A stretch of 64,000 nucleotides of DNA, taken from positions 248,001 through 312,000 of the forward strand of contig NZ_CADFEB010000011.1 of assembly GCF_902833085.1 (NCBI RefSeq), written 5' to 3'. This stretch comes from Burkholderia ubonensis (GTDB lineage Bacteria; Pseudomonadota; Gammaproteobacteria; Burkholderiales; Burkholderiaceae). This document shows positions 9,442 through 18,722 of the stretch, one piece after another. Position numbers and translations under genes: made by a program. Numbering within the stretch: position 1 is the stretch's first letter; each line of letters starts with the position of its first letter. A model generated the notes under the pieces. The model saw only the letters and a list, made by a program, of their open reading frames with translations, did not search any database and was not told the origin of the DNA.

Positions 9442-10407
9442 CTAGTCCTCGAATCGCATGCCGTGCCGCGCCTTCACCGCGGCGATCGCGCGCAGCACTT
9501 CGGTGATGCACTCGTCGCGATAGCGCTCGAGCTCCTTGATGCTGCGCGCACCCTGCTGCTCGGCCGTGCCGTCGACCACGCGGTCGATCAGCGCGTCGGT
9601 CAGCCGCGGCGCGACGAGCTTCGTCCACGGCAATTCGAGCGCCGGGCCGAACTGCCGCATGAAGTGTCGCATGCCCGCGTCGCCGCCCGCGAGCGTGTAG
9701 GTCAGGAACGTGCCCATGAACGACCAGCGGATGCCCGCGCCGAAGCGGATCGCATCGTCGATCTCCCCCGTCGTCGCGACGCCTTCGTCGACGAGATGCA
9801 GCGCCTCGCGCCACAGCGCTTCGAGCAGCCGGTCCGCGATGAAGCCGGGCACTTCCTTGCGCACGTGCAGCGGCCGCATGCCGAGCTTGCGGTAGATCTC
9901 CATCGCGGCGTCGACCGCTTCGGGCGCGGTGCGCGCGCCGCCGAGCACCTCGACGAGCGGCAGCAGGTACACCGGATTGAACGGATGGCCGACGACGCAG
10001 CGCTCCGGGTACGACGCGCGCGCGTAGAAATCCGTCGGCAAGAGGCCGGACGTCGACGATGCAATGATCGCGTCCGGCTTCGCCGCGCGGCTGATCTGCT
10101 CGTGCAGTTCGAGTTTCAGCGCTTCGCGCTCGGGCGCGCTTTCCTGGATGAAATCGGCGTCGGCGACGCATTCCTCGATCGTCGCGACGAAGCGCAGGCG
10201 CGCGGGAGAGGCGCCCGGCGCGAGGCCGACGCGTTCGAGCGCGGGCCACGCGTTCGCGACGTTCGCGCGCAGCTGATGTTCCGCGCCGAGCGCGGGGTCC
10301 CATACGACCACGTCGAGGCCGTGCGCGAGCGCGCGGGCGACCCACCCGCTGCCGATCACGCCGGTGCCGATCGCGGCGAACGTCTTGATGTCGGTGATCA
10401 CTGCCAT
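9442..10407 (-). CDS. cdhA: L-carnitine 3-dehydrogenase
   Basis: A 321-residue NAD-dependent dehydrogenase of the 3-hydroxyacyl-CoA dehydrogenase fold. The Rossmann motif is GTGVIGSGW (14-22), S117-S120 lie in ASSTSG, and the catalytic H141 is in the [10 protein letters not shown] stretch. It oxidises L-carnitine to 3-dehydrocarnitine in the cytosol. The C-terminal helical domain ([18 protein letters not shown]) is intact and length matches characterised carnitine dehydrogenases. It lies between cdhC and cdhB, as in Pseudomonas. Confidence 0.93.
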   Translation of the reverse strand: MAVITDIKTFAAIGTGVIGSGWVARALAHGLDVVVWDPALGAEHQLRANVANAWPALERVGLAPGASPARLRFVATIEECVADADFIQESAPEREALKLELHEQISRAAKPDAIIASSTSGLLPTDFYARASYPERCVVGHPFNPVYLLPLVEVLGGARTAPEAVDAAMEIYRKLGMRPLHVRKEVPGFIADRLLEALWREALHLVDEGVATTGEIDDAIRFGAGIRWSFMGTFLTYTLAGGDAGMRHFMRQFGPALELPWTKLVAPRLTDALIDRVVDGTAEQQGARSIKELERYRDECITEVLRAIAAVKARHGMRFED

Positions 10408-10486
10408 GTCGAACGCATCCTTGAAATCGGGTGAAATGCGACGGCGGTCTTCGCGTCGAAGCCGCCGCCGTCCTGCAATGGAAAGC

Positions 10487-11416
10487 TCAGGCGAACTCGG
10501 CGATCGCGCGGCGTTCGAGCAGCCGTTCGCCGCGCGCCGGCAAGCCGAGCTTGCGGCGCCCTTCGGCGGGCGTCAGCACACGGCCGCCGAGACGCTCGAC
10601 GATCTCTCTCGCGCGCTCGACGAGCGTGCCGTTGCTCGCATGCACGCCGCGATCGAGCCACAGGTTGTCCTCGAGGCCGACCCGCACATGGCCGCCGAGC
10701 AGCATCGCCTGCGCGACCATCGGCATCTGCATGCGGCCGATCCCGAAGCCGGCCCAGTGCGCGCCGGGCGGCAGGTTGTCGACCATCGCCTTCATCGTGC
10801 CGGTATCGGCCGGCGCGCCCCACGGAATGCCGAGGCACAGCTGGAACAGCGGCGGATCGTCAAGCAGTCCTTCCTTCAGCAGCTGCTTCGCGAACCACAG
10901 ATGCCCGGTGTCGAAGATCTCCAGCTCCGGCTTCACGCCGAGCGCCTGGATGCGCTTCGCGCCGGCGCGCAGCTGCGCGGGCGTCGACACGTAGATGTAG
11001 TCGCCGTCGCCGAAATTCAGCGTGCCGCAATCGAGCGTGCAGATCTCCGGCAGCAGCTCCTCGACGTGCGCGAGGCGCGTGAGCCCGCCGACGAGATCGG
11101 TGCCCCGGCCAAAGCGCATCGGGTCCTCGCCGGGGCCGATCTCGAGATCGCCGCCCATGCCGGCCGTCAGGTTGATGATGACGTCGACGTCCGCCGAGCG
11201 GATCCGGTCGACCACCTCGCGATACAGGCGCGGGTCGCGGCTGCCGCGCCCCGTCTGCGGATCGCGCACATGGCAGTGCGCGACCGTCGCGCCGGCCTTC
11301 GCGGCCTCGATCGCGGCGTCCGCGATCTCCTTCGGCGTGACCGGAATCGCCGGATGCTTGCCGACCGTATCGCCCGCGCCGGTGACGGCGCACGTCACGA
11401 TGACTTCGTGATTCAT
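10487..11416 (-). CDS. cdhC: 3-dehydrocarnitine cleavage enzyme (BKACE/DUF849 family)
   Basis: A 309-residue TIM-barrel enzyme of the beta-keto acid cleavage family. Zinc ligands H47 and H49 sit in [17 protein letters not shown], and the conserved NLTAGMGGD and LDCGTLNF segments follow. It condenses 3-dehydrocarnitine with acetyl-CoA to give betainyl-CoA and acetoacetate. The carnitine-specific assignment comes from its location directly upstream of cdhA and cdhB. The gap to cdhA is 79 bases, the largest in the operon, with no terminator seen. Confidence 0.9.
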   Translation of the reverse strand: MNHEVIVTCAVTGAGDTVGKHPAIPVTPKEIADAAIEAAKAGATVAHCHVRDPQTGRGSRDPRLYREVVDRIRSADVDVIINLTAGMGGDLEIGPGEDPMRFGRGTDLVGGLTRLAHVEELLPEICTLDCGTLNFGDGDYIYVSTPAQLRAGAKRIQALGVKPELEIFDTGHLWFAKQLLKEGLLDDPPLFQLCLGIPWGAPADTGTMKAMVDNLPPGAHWAGFGIGRMQMPMVAQAMLLGGHVRVGLEDNLWLDRGVHASNGTLVERAREIVERLGGRVLTPAEGRRKLGLPARGERLLERRAIAEFA

Positions 11417-11483
11417 GCTGGTTGCCTCGTTGTGTTCGGGTTGTGTCGTGTGTCTGGTGGATCGTCGCTGCGCGCCGCGGCCG

Positions 11484-12437
11484 TCACAGGCCGAGATAGG
11501 ACTTCACCGCCGGCAGGCCGTCCTTGCCGTCGAACGTCTTCACGCCCGCGAGCCACGGATCGAGCACCTGCGGATTCTTCTTCAGGTACGCCTTCGCGGC
11601 CTCGGCCGGCTTGGTCTTGTTCATCACCGCCTGCATCAGCTGGTTTTCCAGTTGCGTGGAGAAGCGCAGGTTCGTGACGAGCTTGCCCGCGTTCGGGCAG
11701 CGCGCGATGAAGTCGGGCGCGGTCAGCGTGTAGACGCGCGCTTCGCCGTAGTTCGGGCCGAACGCGGCGTCGCCGCCCGACAGGTAGTTCATGCTGATCT
11801 GGATGTTCATCGGATGCGGCTCCCAGCCGAGGAACACGACCCACTTCTTGTCGCGGATCGCGCGCTCGACCGTGACGAGCATCCCGGCCTCGCTCGATTC
11901 GACGAGCTTGAAGCCGCCGAGCCCGTACTGGTTCGTGTCGATCATCTTCTGGATCGTCGCGTTCGCGCTGCTGCCCGGCTCGATCCCGTAGATCTTGCCG
12001 TCGAGCTCCGCGCGATGCTTCGCGATGTCGTCGAAACTCTTCAGGCCGGCCTGGTATGCGTAGCTCGGCACCGCGAGCGTCGCCTTCGCGCCGGACAGGT
12101 TCGGCGGTTCGACGACGTTGATCGACTTGCTGTCGAGGAACGGCTGAAGCTGCTTCTGCTGCACGGGCCACCAGTAGCCGAGCGACACGTCGAGCTGCTT
12201 GCTCTTCAGCCCCGCGAACGAGATCGGCACCGACGCGATCGTCGTGGTCGGCTTGTAGCCGAGCGCTTCGAACACCGTCGACGCCATCGCGGTCGTCGAC
12301 GTGATGTCGGTCCAGCCGATGTCGGCGAAGCGCACGGTGCGGCAGGTCGCGGGGTCCGCTTCGGCCTGCGCCGCGGTCGACCACACACCCGCCGCCAGCC
12401 ATGCCGCGGCGAGCGCGGCGATCGTTCTCGACTTCAT
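11484..12437 (-). CDS. caiX: Carnitine-binding periplasmic protein
   Basis: A 317-residue type II glycine-betaine-like binding protein. Residues 1-25 are a signal peptide (cleavage near TAAQA). Aromatic cage segments include LGYWWPVQQ and the [10 protein letters not shown] strand. It would deliver L-carnitine to a quaternary-amine ABC permease; no permease is encoded nearby. The start at 12437 has a GGGAGGG ribosome site. It is the first gene of the carnitine operon and divergent from cdhR. A paralog, choX, lies at 27169-28140. Confidence 0.88.
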   Translation of the reverse strand: MKSRTIAALAAAWLAAGVWSTAAQAEADPATCRTVRFADIGWTDITSTTAMASTVFEALGYKPTTTIASVPISFAGLKSKQLDVSLGYWWPVQQKQLQPFLDSKSINVVEPPNLSGAKATLAVPSYAYQAGLKSFDDIAKHRAELDGKIYGIEPGSSANATIQKMIDTNQYGLGGFKLVESSEAGMLVTVERAIRDKKWVVFLGWEPHPMNIQISMNYLSGGDAAFGPNYGEARVYTLTAPDFIARCPNAGKLVTNLRFSTQLENQLMQAVMNKTKPAEAAKAYLKKNPQVLDPWLAGVKTFDGKDGLPAVKSYLGL

Positions 12438-12700
12438 GGTTCCCTCCCGGTTCGACTCAGTGAGCAGCGGGTGTGCGGGATGCGTCCCGGCCTGCATCGT
12501 GGACTCAAAAGTAACGAGCCATATTCAGCGCAAGGCGACCGCCGGCGACATTTTCTTGACTGGGTGCGACTATGCGGAGAAACCACTAGATCGGATGGGG
12601 GCCTTGTCGGGCGGGGCCGAGCGGCCGGTCGAATATTGTCCGCGCTTGTCCCGTTGCGCCGCCGACGTTACGCTGCGGTCGTCCAACCCTGCCCGCCACC

Positions 12701-13645
12701 ATGCCCGAGGATTTCCACTTCCTGCTGCTGCCCGGCTTCTCCGCCCTCGGCTTCATGTCCGCGGTCGAGCCGCTGCGCGTCGCGAACCGCTTCCGCGCGC
12801 AGCTTTACCGCTGGCACGTACTCAGCGCGGACGGCGGCCCGGTGGCCGCCAGCAACGGCATCCCGGTCGCCGCGGAGGCCGCGTATGCGGACGTGGAACG
12901 CGTCGGCACGGTGTTCGTCGTCGCGGGCTTCGACCCGCTCGTCTGCTACACGCGCGCGCTCGGCGACTGGCTGCGGCGCCAGCATCGGCACGGCGCGACG
13001 CTCGGCGGCATCGATACCGGCAGCTTCGTGCTCGCCGAAGCCGGGCTGTTCGATGCGTCGCATCCGCTCACGCTGCATTGGGAAGCGCTTGCCGCGTTCC
13101 GCGAGCGCTACCCGGGCCTGAAGGCGACGCAGGAGCTGTTCGAGATCGGCGAGCGGCGCATCACCTGCGCGGGCGGCACCGCGTCGATCGACATGATGCT
13201 CGACCTGATCGGGCGGCGGCACGGCGCGGACCTCGCGGCCGCGATCTCCGAGCAGTTCGTCGTCAGCCGGATCCGCCAGCGCTCGGACAGCCAGCGGCTC
13301 GAGATCGCCGCGCGCTACGGCGTGCACAACCGCAAGCTGATCCAGGTGATCGGCACGATGCAGCGCCACATGGAGACTCCGCTCGGGCCCGACGCGCTCG
13401 CCGACGAAGTCGCGATCACGCGGCGCCAGCTCGAGCGGCTGTTCAGCGCGACGCTGAACGACACGCCGACGCGCTTCTACCTGAACCTGCGGCTCGACCG
13501 CGCGCGCGAGCTGCTGCAGCAGACCGACATGAGCATCACGTCGGTCTGCGTCGCGTGCGGCTTCGAATCGCCGTCGCACTTCTCGCGCACCTATCGCTCG
13601 CGTTTCGGGATGAGCCCGCGCAGCGACCGCCGCGCGTTGCGCTGA
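12701..13645 (+). CDS. cdhR: GATase1-like AraC-family regulator of carnitine catabolism
   Basis: A 314-residue transcription factor. An N-terminal DJ-1/PfpI-like domain (residues ~1-190, FHFLLLPGFSALGFMSAVEPLRVANRF) has no enzymatic role in this family. The C-terminal AraC helix-turn-helix pair spans ~210-310 (TRRQLERLF, then ACGFESPSHFSRTYRSRFGMSP). It is divergent from caiX across 263 bases and would activate the operon in response to carnitine, like its Pseudomonas namesake. It is related to GbdR at 46866. No strong ribosome site is evident. Confidence 0.88.
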   Translation: MPEDFHFLLLPGFSALGFMSAVEPLRVANRFRAQLYRWHVLSADGGPVAASNGIPVAAEAAYADVERVGTVFVVAGFDPLVCYTRALGDWLRRQHRHGATLGGIDTGSFVLAEAGLFDASHPLTLHWEALAAFRERYPGLKATQELFEIGERRITCAGGTASIDMMLDLIGRRHGADLAAAISEQFVVSRIRQRSDSQRLEIAARYGVHNRKLIQVIGTMQRHMETPLGPDALADEVAITRRQLERLFSATLNDTPTRFYLNLRLDRARELLQQTDMSITSVCVACGFESPSHFSRTYRSRFGMSPRSDRRALR

Positions 13646-13756
13646 CGAGCCCGCGCACAAAACAGCGGAATATTGCGCAATTCCGCATCATTTCCGGCCG
13701 CTCGATGAACAATCCCGCCAATTGCTCGAAGTATCGAAGCGAGCTTCGAAAATAAT

Positions 13757-13785
13757 TTGCAATGTTCACGAAAATATTCTGTAAC
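13757..13785 (+). promoter_or_regulatory. Candidate sigma70-type promoter for the zmpB leader
   Basis: TTGCAA at 13757-13762 and TGTAAC at 13780-13785, separated by 17 bases, in a locally AT-rich stretch. It would drive the small ORF and zmpB. This is a consensus match only. Confidence 0.35.
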
Positions 13786-13886
13786 ATGTAAAAAAAATAG
13801 ATAGGCAGCCTAACGAGGCGAACACGCCGGCCGACGCGAGTCGAGCATGCAGGCTGCCACTCCAACTTTGATCCGAGGGGTATGAC

Positions 13887-14000
13887 ATGACGATGCTCGA
13901 TACACCGTCGCAGTACCTGCCTGCCGTCCGCTTCTCCCCGTCTTCCGCCGTCCGGCGGTCCGTTCGCATTCCACCTTTCTCCTGTTTCGCTTCGACCTGA
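13887..14000 (+). CDS. Possible 37-residue leader peptide or small protein
   Basis: An ATG at 13887 preceded by GAGGGG at suitable spacing opens a 37-codon frame ending at a TGA at 13998-14000. The product is basic and rich in serine, proline and arginine (segments SPSSAVRRSVRIPPF), with no signal peptide or membrane segment. I do not recognise it. It sits between the promoter candidate and the strong hairpin before zmpB. A chance frame is possible; the ribosome site is the main support. Confidence 0.3.
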   Translation: MTMLDTPSQYLPAVRFSPSSAVRRSVRIPPFSCFAST

Positions 14001-14045
14001 CGCTTAGCTGTCCTTAGTCAGTCGCAGCGCCGCAACGCGCGTCGA

Positions 14046-14071
14046 CGCGCCGGCTTTCACAAGCCGGCGCG
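14046..14071 (+). repeat. Perfect 11-bp inverted repeat (hairpin) before zmpB
   Basis: CGCGCCGGCTT (14046-14056) and AAGCCGGCGCG (14061-14071) around a four-base loop. No T-run follows, so it is not a classical terminator. It would form a very stable hairpin in the zmpB leader and might affect mRNA stability or translation. Confidence 0.5.
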
Positions 14072-14140
14072 CGGGCCGTGTCGTACCTGCGCCTCGCGAG
14101 GGCGCGGGCTTCCCCCCAACCGTTGAATCGAGGATGACGT

Positions 14141-15853
14141 ATGCAAACATCACGCAAGGCACTGCCGTTGGCACTGAGCATCGCGCTGGGTTTCGGCGTC
14201 GCAACCAGCTCCGCCGCCGACTACAAGAACGGGGACCCGCAGGCGTCGAGCCTGCGCGAGAGCCTGACGCGCGGCGTCGCGCCGCCCGCCGCGAAATCGG
14301 ATGCGCCGAGCGGTCAGTTCCGCGCGGACGGCGTCGCCGTCACGCTGTACAACCCGCCCTATCAGGCGAAGAAGGCCGCCGCCACGCCCGCGGCGACCGC
14401 GCGCGACTTCGTCGCGTCGCAGGCCGCCCGGCTCGGGCTCGACGCGGCCGCGCTCGCCGGCCTCGTCGTCACGTCGGAGCGCAACGACCCCGACTTCACC
14501 GTCGTGCGCTTCCAACAGCAGGCGGCCGGCCTGCCCGTCTACGGCAGCGACATCGCGGTCACGGTCGGCAAGGACGGCCGCATCCTGTACGTCGCGAGCA
14601 ACGCAATCAGCGGCGCGGCCCCGAAGTCCGCCAAGTCGCAGGCCGTCGACCAGCAGCAGGCGCTCGACCGCGCGCGCGCGTATCTCGGCGTGAACGGCTT
14701 CGTGAACGTCGACGCGCAGCTCGTCGCGTTCGTCGACGCCGCCGGCACGCATACCGCGTGGAAGGTGCGCGGCAAGCCGCAGAACGGCCCGAAGGGCGAC
14801 TGGGAACTGCTGATCGACGCGGGCAGCGGCGAAGTGCTGCGCGCCGAGGACAAGGCGTTCTACGCGACCGACGGCACCGGCTTCGTGTTCCGCCCCGATC
14901 CGCTGTCGCCGACGAAAAGCAGCTACGGCAGCACCGGCTACAAGGACAACAACGACGCCGACTCCACGCAGCTCACCGCCGCGCGCGTGCGCGTGACGCT
15001 GAAGGAGCTCGCGCAATCGGGCTCGACCTACAAGCTCTCCGGCCCCTACGCGTCCTGCGTCGATTTCGATGCGCCGCTCGACAAGGCGTGCCCGGTGCAG
15101 GCAACGCCGAACTTCGAGTTCACGCGCGGCAACCTCTATTTCGAGGCGGTCAACGCGTACTACCACATCGACACGTTCCTGCGCTACGTGAACCAGACGC
15201 TCGGCGTCAAGGCGCTGCCGTACCAGTATTCGGGCGGCGTGCAGTACGACCCGCACGGCGAATCCGGCGCGGACAACTCGTCGTACTCGTCGGGCAGCGG
15301 CAAGCTGACGTTCGGCCAGGGCGGCGTCGACGACGCGGAGGACGCCGACGTGGTGATCCACGAACTGGGCCACGGCATCCACGACTGGATCACCAACGGC
15401 GGCCTGTCGCAGCAGGAAGGCCTGTCGGAAGGCACGGGCGACTACCTCGCCGCCGCCTACAGCCGCGACTTCAACCAGTGGAGCCCGTCCGACGCGCAAT
15501 ACAACTGGGTCTTCAACTGGGACGGCCACAACGAATTCTGGGGCGGCCGCGTGACCAACTGGAACGTCGGCCGCACCTATGCGCAGGCGCGCGGCGCCGA
15601 GATCCACACGGCCGGCCAGTACTGGGCGTCGTGCAACCTCGTCGCGCGCGACGCGATCGGCGGCGCGGCGATGGACAAGGCGTTCCTGAAGGGCCTGTCG
15701 ATGACCAACGGCTCGACCAACCAGAAGGCCGCCGCGCAAGCCGTGATCAACGCCGCCGCCACGCTCGGCTACAGCGCCGCGCAGATCGCCGCGATCGGCA
15801 ACGCGTACAACAAGAGCTGCACGTATGCCGTGACCGTGCCGACGAAGTCGTGA
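14141..15853 (+). CDS. zmpB: Secreted zinc metalloprotease, ZmpB-type
   Basis: A 570-residue thermolysin/fungalysin-like preproenzyme. Residues 1-26 are a signal peptide (ATSSAA region). A propeptide with FTP/PepSY-type segments runs to ~240. The catalytic domain has H407-E408-L409-G410-H411 and the downstream third ligand E430 in LSEGTGDYL. Such enzymes are exported by type II secretion and degrade host proteins. The following M28 aminopeptidase gene matches the zmpB-lap pairing I recall from the B. cepacia complex. The symbol is assigned from overall sequence character and that neighbour; a related M4/M36 paralog is the alternative. Confidence 0.85.
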   Translation: MQTSRKALPLALSIALGFGVATSSAADYKNGDPQASSLRESLTRGVAPPAAKSDAPSGQFRADGVAVTLYNPPYQAKKAAATPAATARDFVASQAARLGLDAAALAGLVVTSERNDPDFTVVRFQQQAAGLPVYGSDIAVTVGKDGRILYVASNAISGAAPKSAKSQAVDQQQALDRARAYLGVNGFVNVDAQLVAFVDAAGTHTAWKVRGKPQNGPKGDWELLIDAGSGEVLRAEDKAFYATDGTGFVFRPDPLSPTKSSYGSTGYKDNNDADSTQLTAARVRVTLKELAQSGSTYKLSGPYASCVDFDAPLDKACPVQATPNFEFTRGNLYFEAVNAYYHIDTFLRYVNQTLGVKALPYQYSGGVQYDPHGESGADNSSYSSGSGKLTFGQGGVDDAEDADVVIHELGHGIHDWITNGGLSQQEGLSEGTGDYLAAAYSRDFNQWSPSDAQYNWVFNWDGHNEFWGGRVTNWNVGRTYAQARGAEIHTAGQYWASCNLVARDAIGGAAMDKAFLKGLSMTNGSTNQKAAAQAVINAAATLGYSAAQIAAIGNAYNKSCTYAVTVPTKS

Positions 15854-15933
15854 CACCGCAGCAGGCCGGGGCGGATCGCACGACCTGCGAGCCGCCCCGA
15901 TTTCTCGACATCACTATCCTGATGAGATCGAAC

Positions 15934-17175
15934 ATGCCTACTTCATCGCTGAAACAACTGAGCGCCGCGCTATGCGGCACGCTGTTCGCCGTGGCCGCGC
16001 ACGCGGCGCCCGTGTGGATCACGCTCGGCGACGGCGCCTACCGCCAGCTGCAGCGCATCGACGCCGGCGCGACCGCGCGGTACACCACGACGGTCCCGGC
16101 CGGCCAGGCCGCCGACGGCGCCGCCCGCCGCGACACCGTCCACGTCGTGCAGGTCGACGACGCCGTGCTGGGCGAGCTCGCGGCTGCGGTGCACCGCAGC
16201 CGCGGCCACGGGCCGGGCTACGTCGTGCACGACTCCTACGACGAAGCGCGCCAGGCGCTGCAGCCGCTGCCGCTCGCGAAGCAGGCCGCGCCCGAGTACA
16301 AGGTCGCGGACTCCCAGCAGATCCGCAACTGGGTCCAGCAGCTGCAGGCCAGCAACATCGTCGGCACGATCACGTCGTTGTCCGGCTTCACGAACCGTTA
16401 TTACACGACGTCGCACGGCGTCGCCGCGTCGGACTGGCTCGCGCTGCAATGGAAGCAGCTCGCGGGCGCGCGCGCCGACGTCACCGTCGAGCAGTTCGCG
16501 CACACCGGCTGGCCGCAGAAATCGGTCATCCTGACGATCAAGGGCAGCGATCCGGCGGCGGGCACGGTCGTGCTCGGCGGCCACCTCGATTCGACCGTCG
16601 GCTGGACGACCGAGAACACCCGCTCGCCCGGCGCGGACGACGATGCATCCGGCATCGCGAGCCTGACCGAGGCGCTGCGCGTGCTGCTCGCGAACAACTA
16701 CAAGCCGAAGCGGACGATCAAGTTCATCGGCTATGCGGCGGAGGAAGCCGGCCTGCTCGGCTCGAAGGCGATCGCGAAGCAGTTCCGCGCGCAGAACGCG
16801 AACGTGGTCGGCGTGCTGCAGCTCGACATGACGAACTACAAGGGCGACGCGAAAGACATCTACCTGATCTCCGACTACACGAACGCCGCGCAGAACACCT
16901 ACCTGTCGAACCTGGCGCGCACCTATCTGCCGGAGCTGACGGTCGGCACGTCGCGGTGCGGCTATGCGTGCTCGGACCATGCGTCGTGGAACGCGCAGGG
17001 CTATCCGGCGTCGTTCCCGTTCGAGGCGGACCAGAACGACAGTCCGTACATCCATACCGTGAACGACACGCTGGAGAACTCGGATCGCCAGGCCAACCAC
17101 GCGTTGAAGTTCGGCAAGCTGGCGCTGGCCTACGCGGTCGATCTCGGCGACGGCGGCACGGCAGCCAAGCCATGA
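15934..17175 (+). CDS. lap: Secreted M28-family aminopeptidase
   Basis: A 413-residue exported peptidase. Residues 1-24 are a signal peptide ending AVAAHA. The M28 core shows zinc-binding GGHLDSTVG, SPGADDDASG, the catalytic EEAGLLGS, QLDMTNY and the final IHTVNDT histidine. It would remove N-terminal residues from peptides made by the upstream protease. The start at 15934 has a weak GAG ribosome site; an in-frame ATG at 15922 would add four residues. It lies 80 bases after zmpB, probably cotranscribed. Confidence 0.85.
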   Translation: MPTSSLKQLSAALCGTLFAVAAHAAPVWITLGDGAYRQLQRIDAGATARYTTTVPAGQAADGAARRDTVHVVQVDDAVLGELAAAVHRSRGHGPGYVVHDSYDEARQALQPLPLAKQAAPEYKVADSQQIRNWVQQLQASNIVGTITSLSGFTNRYYTTSHGVAASDWLALQWKQLAGARADVTVEQFAHTGWPQKSVILTIKGSDPAAGTVVLGGHLDSTVGWTTENTRSPGADDDASGIASLTEALRVLLANNYKPKRTIKFIGYAAEEAGLLGSKAIAKQFRAQNANVVGVLQLDMTNYKGDAKDIYLISDYTNAAQNTYLSNLARTYLPELTVGTSRCGYACSDHASWNAQGYPASFPFEADQNDSPYIHTVNDTLENSDRQANHALKFGKLALAYAVDLGDGGTAAKP

Positions 17176-17224
17176 CGGCGCGCGGCTGAGCCGCTCGCAC
17201 GCGCGAAAGCGAAACGGGCGCAAA

Positions 17225-17252
17225 ACGGGCGCGAGCGGATGTTCGCGCCCGT
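17225..17252 (+). terminator. Possible terminator after the aminopeptidase gene
   Basis: A 10-bp stem (ACGGGCGCGA 17225-17234, TCGCGCCCGT 17243-17252) lies 50 bases past the stop. Only a poor T-run (TTGTCG) follows, so efficiency is doubtful. Confidence 0.35.
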
Positions 17253-17310
17253 TGTCGCATCCGCTAGAATCGTCGCTCGCTTTCCACGCGCCGCCGTGCG
17301 CCCATCGACC

Positions 17311-17676
17311 ATGAAAGACACCGACCGCTCCCTCGACGACCTCGCGCCCGAACGCGTGACCACCGCCTTCGACCTGCCCGGCCACGCCACCGTGCGCTCG
17401 CTCGGTGTCGCGCAGGGGATCGTCGTGCGCTCGCGCTCGATCGTCGGCAGTTTCGGCGCGGCGCTGCAGACGCTGTTCGGCGGCAACATCACGCTGTACA
17501 CGTCGCTGTGCGAGAAGGCCCGCGAGCAGGCGTTCGACAAGATGCTCGCCGACGCGCGCAAGCTCGGCGCGAATGCGATCGTCGCGATGCGCTACGACTC
17601 GACCGAGATCGGCTCCGGCGTGACGGAAGTGATCTGCTACGGCACGGCTGTACGGGTGGCGCGCGCGTCGGCGTGA
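17311..17676 (+). CDS. YbjQ/UPF0145 family protein
   Basis: A 121-residue cytosolic protein of the YbjQ family. Conserved stretches are [21 protein letters not shown], a [26 protein letters not shown] helix-strand, and the C-terminal GTAVRV strand. The family forms pentameric rings; its cellular role is unclear, with a loose heavy-metal-binding annotation. The start at 17311 (MKDTDRSL) gives the complete domain; a GTG nine codons upstream is possible, as no strong ribosome site is visible. Confidence 0.8.
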   Translation: MKDTDRSLDDLAPERVTTAFDLPGHATVRSLGVAQGIVVRSRSIVGSFGAALQTLFGGNITLYTSLCEKAREQAFDKMLADARKLGANAIVAMRYDSTEIGSGVTEVICYGTAVRVARASA

Positions 17677-17719
17677 ATCGGGCGGCGCGTTCATCGGCGA
17701 GCGCGCCGGCCACACAAGC

Positions 17720-18592
17720 TCAACCGGCAGCCGCGCTGCCGAGCGGCCGCATCTCGAACTCGTCGCGGATCGTCTGCGCGAGCTCGCGCACGAGCGCGCC
17801 GCCGGCATCGTGCATCAGCACGTATTCGACGCTCGGGAGCGGCGGCAGGCCGTCCGCCGCCGTCAGCTCCCGCAACCCGTCATCGATCGCGCTGCGCGGC
17901 AGCGGCGTCACCGCGAACCCGGCCCGCGCCGCCGCCTTCACGCCGGCCATGCTCGGGCTGACGCACGCGATGCGCGACGCGACCTCGGCGCGTGCGAGCG
18001 CCGTGAGCGCCGCCTCGCGGAACGGGCATGGCTCGGGAATGCACGCGAGCGGCAGCGCGCCGTCCGGCAATGGCTCGTGGCGCGCGAACGCCCACACGAG
18101 CGGCTCGGCGCCGAGGAGGATGCCCTGCTCGTCGCGTTCGCAACGGCTGCCGACCACCAGATCGAAGCGGCCCGCGTCGAACGCCTGAACCAGATTGCCC
18201 GGCACGTCAACGGCGAGCTCGAGCGCCAGCCCGCGATGGCGCGCGCCGAAGCGGCGCAGGATGTCAGGCAGCCAGCCGCACGCAAACTCGTCCGACGCGC
18301 CGACGCGCAGCCGCCCCGGTGCGCCCGCGCCGCCGAGGCAAGCCCTGGCCTCGGCGCTGAGATTGAGCATCGCGCGCGCATAGCCGAGCAGCAGCATGCC
18401 CTGATCGGTCAGCGACACGGTGCGGGTATTGCGCATCAGCAGCGTGCATCCGGCCTGCTCCTCGAGCCGCGCGACCTGCGCGCTGACGGCGGACTGGCTC
18501 AGATGCAGCCGGCGCCCCGCGCCGGTAAAGCTGCGTGCGTCCGCGACCGTGACGAAGGTCTGGAGCAGCGCGGTGTCGAGTGGCGCATTCAT
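17720..18592 (-). CDS. LysR-family transcriptional regulator
   Basis: A 290-residue LysR protein. The winged helix occupies residues 1-60 (FVTVADARSFTGAGRRLHLSQSAVSAQVARLEEQ), and the effector domain begins near 92 (LRVGASDEFACGWLP). It is divergent from the azoreductase gene across 130 bases and so is the natural candidate regulator of it. The ligand cannot be read from sequence. Confidence 0.9.
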   Translation of the reverse strand: MNAPLDTALLQTFVTVADARSFTGAGRRLHLSQSAVSAQVARLEEQAGCTLLMRNTRTVSLTDQGMLLLGYARAMLNLSAEARACLGGAGAPGRLRVGASDEFACGWLPDILRRFGARHRGLALELAVDVPGNLVQAFDAGRFDLVVGSRCERDEQGILLGAEPLVWAFARHEPLPDGALPLACIPEPCPFREAALTALARAEVASRIACVSPSMAGVKAAARAGFAVTPLPRSAIDDGLRELTAADGLPPLPSVEYVLMHDAGGALVRELAQTIRDEFEMRPLGSAAAG

Positions 18593-18722
18593 CCATCACC
18601 AAAACGGGTAAGTCGGAACAATTAATATCGTTTCCGGATGATACGTCGACCCGCTAGTCTTGTCGCTGTCTTCGCGAGCATCGGCTCGCGTCCTCCCTTC
18701 CCCTTGCACAAGAATGACCGAC

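Larger units (their letters stand above)
13646..14140. other. Intergenic region upstream of zmpB with promoter, small ORF and strong hairpin
   Basis: About 495 bases. An imperfect hairpin at 13665-13686 without a T-run may help end cdhR. An AT-rich stretch (13740-13810) contains a promoter candidate, then a 37-codon ORF with a ribosome site (13887-14000), then an 11-bp hairpin (14046-14071) about 70 bases before the zmpB start. Together these look like a regulated leader for the protease genes. Confidence 0.45.

Noticed and set aside
13665-13686. Hairpin after cdhR as a terminator
   Set aside because: Seven-bp stem with an eight-base loop and no T-run; not listed as a terminator.
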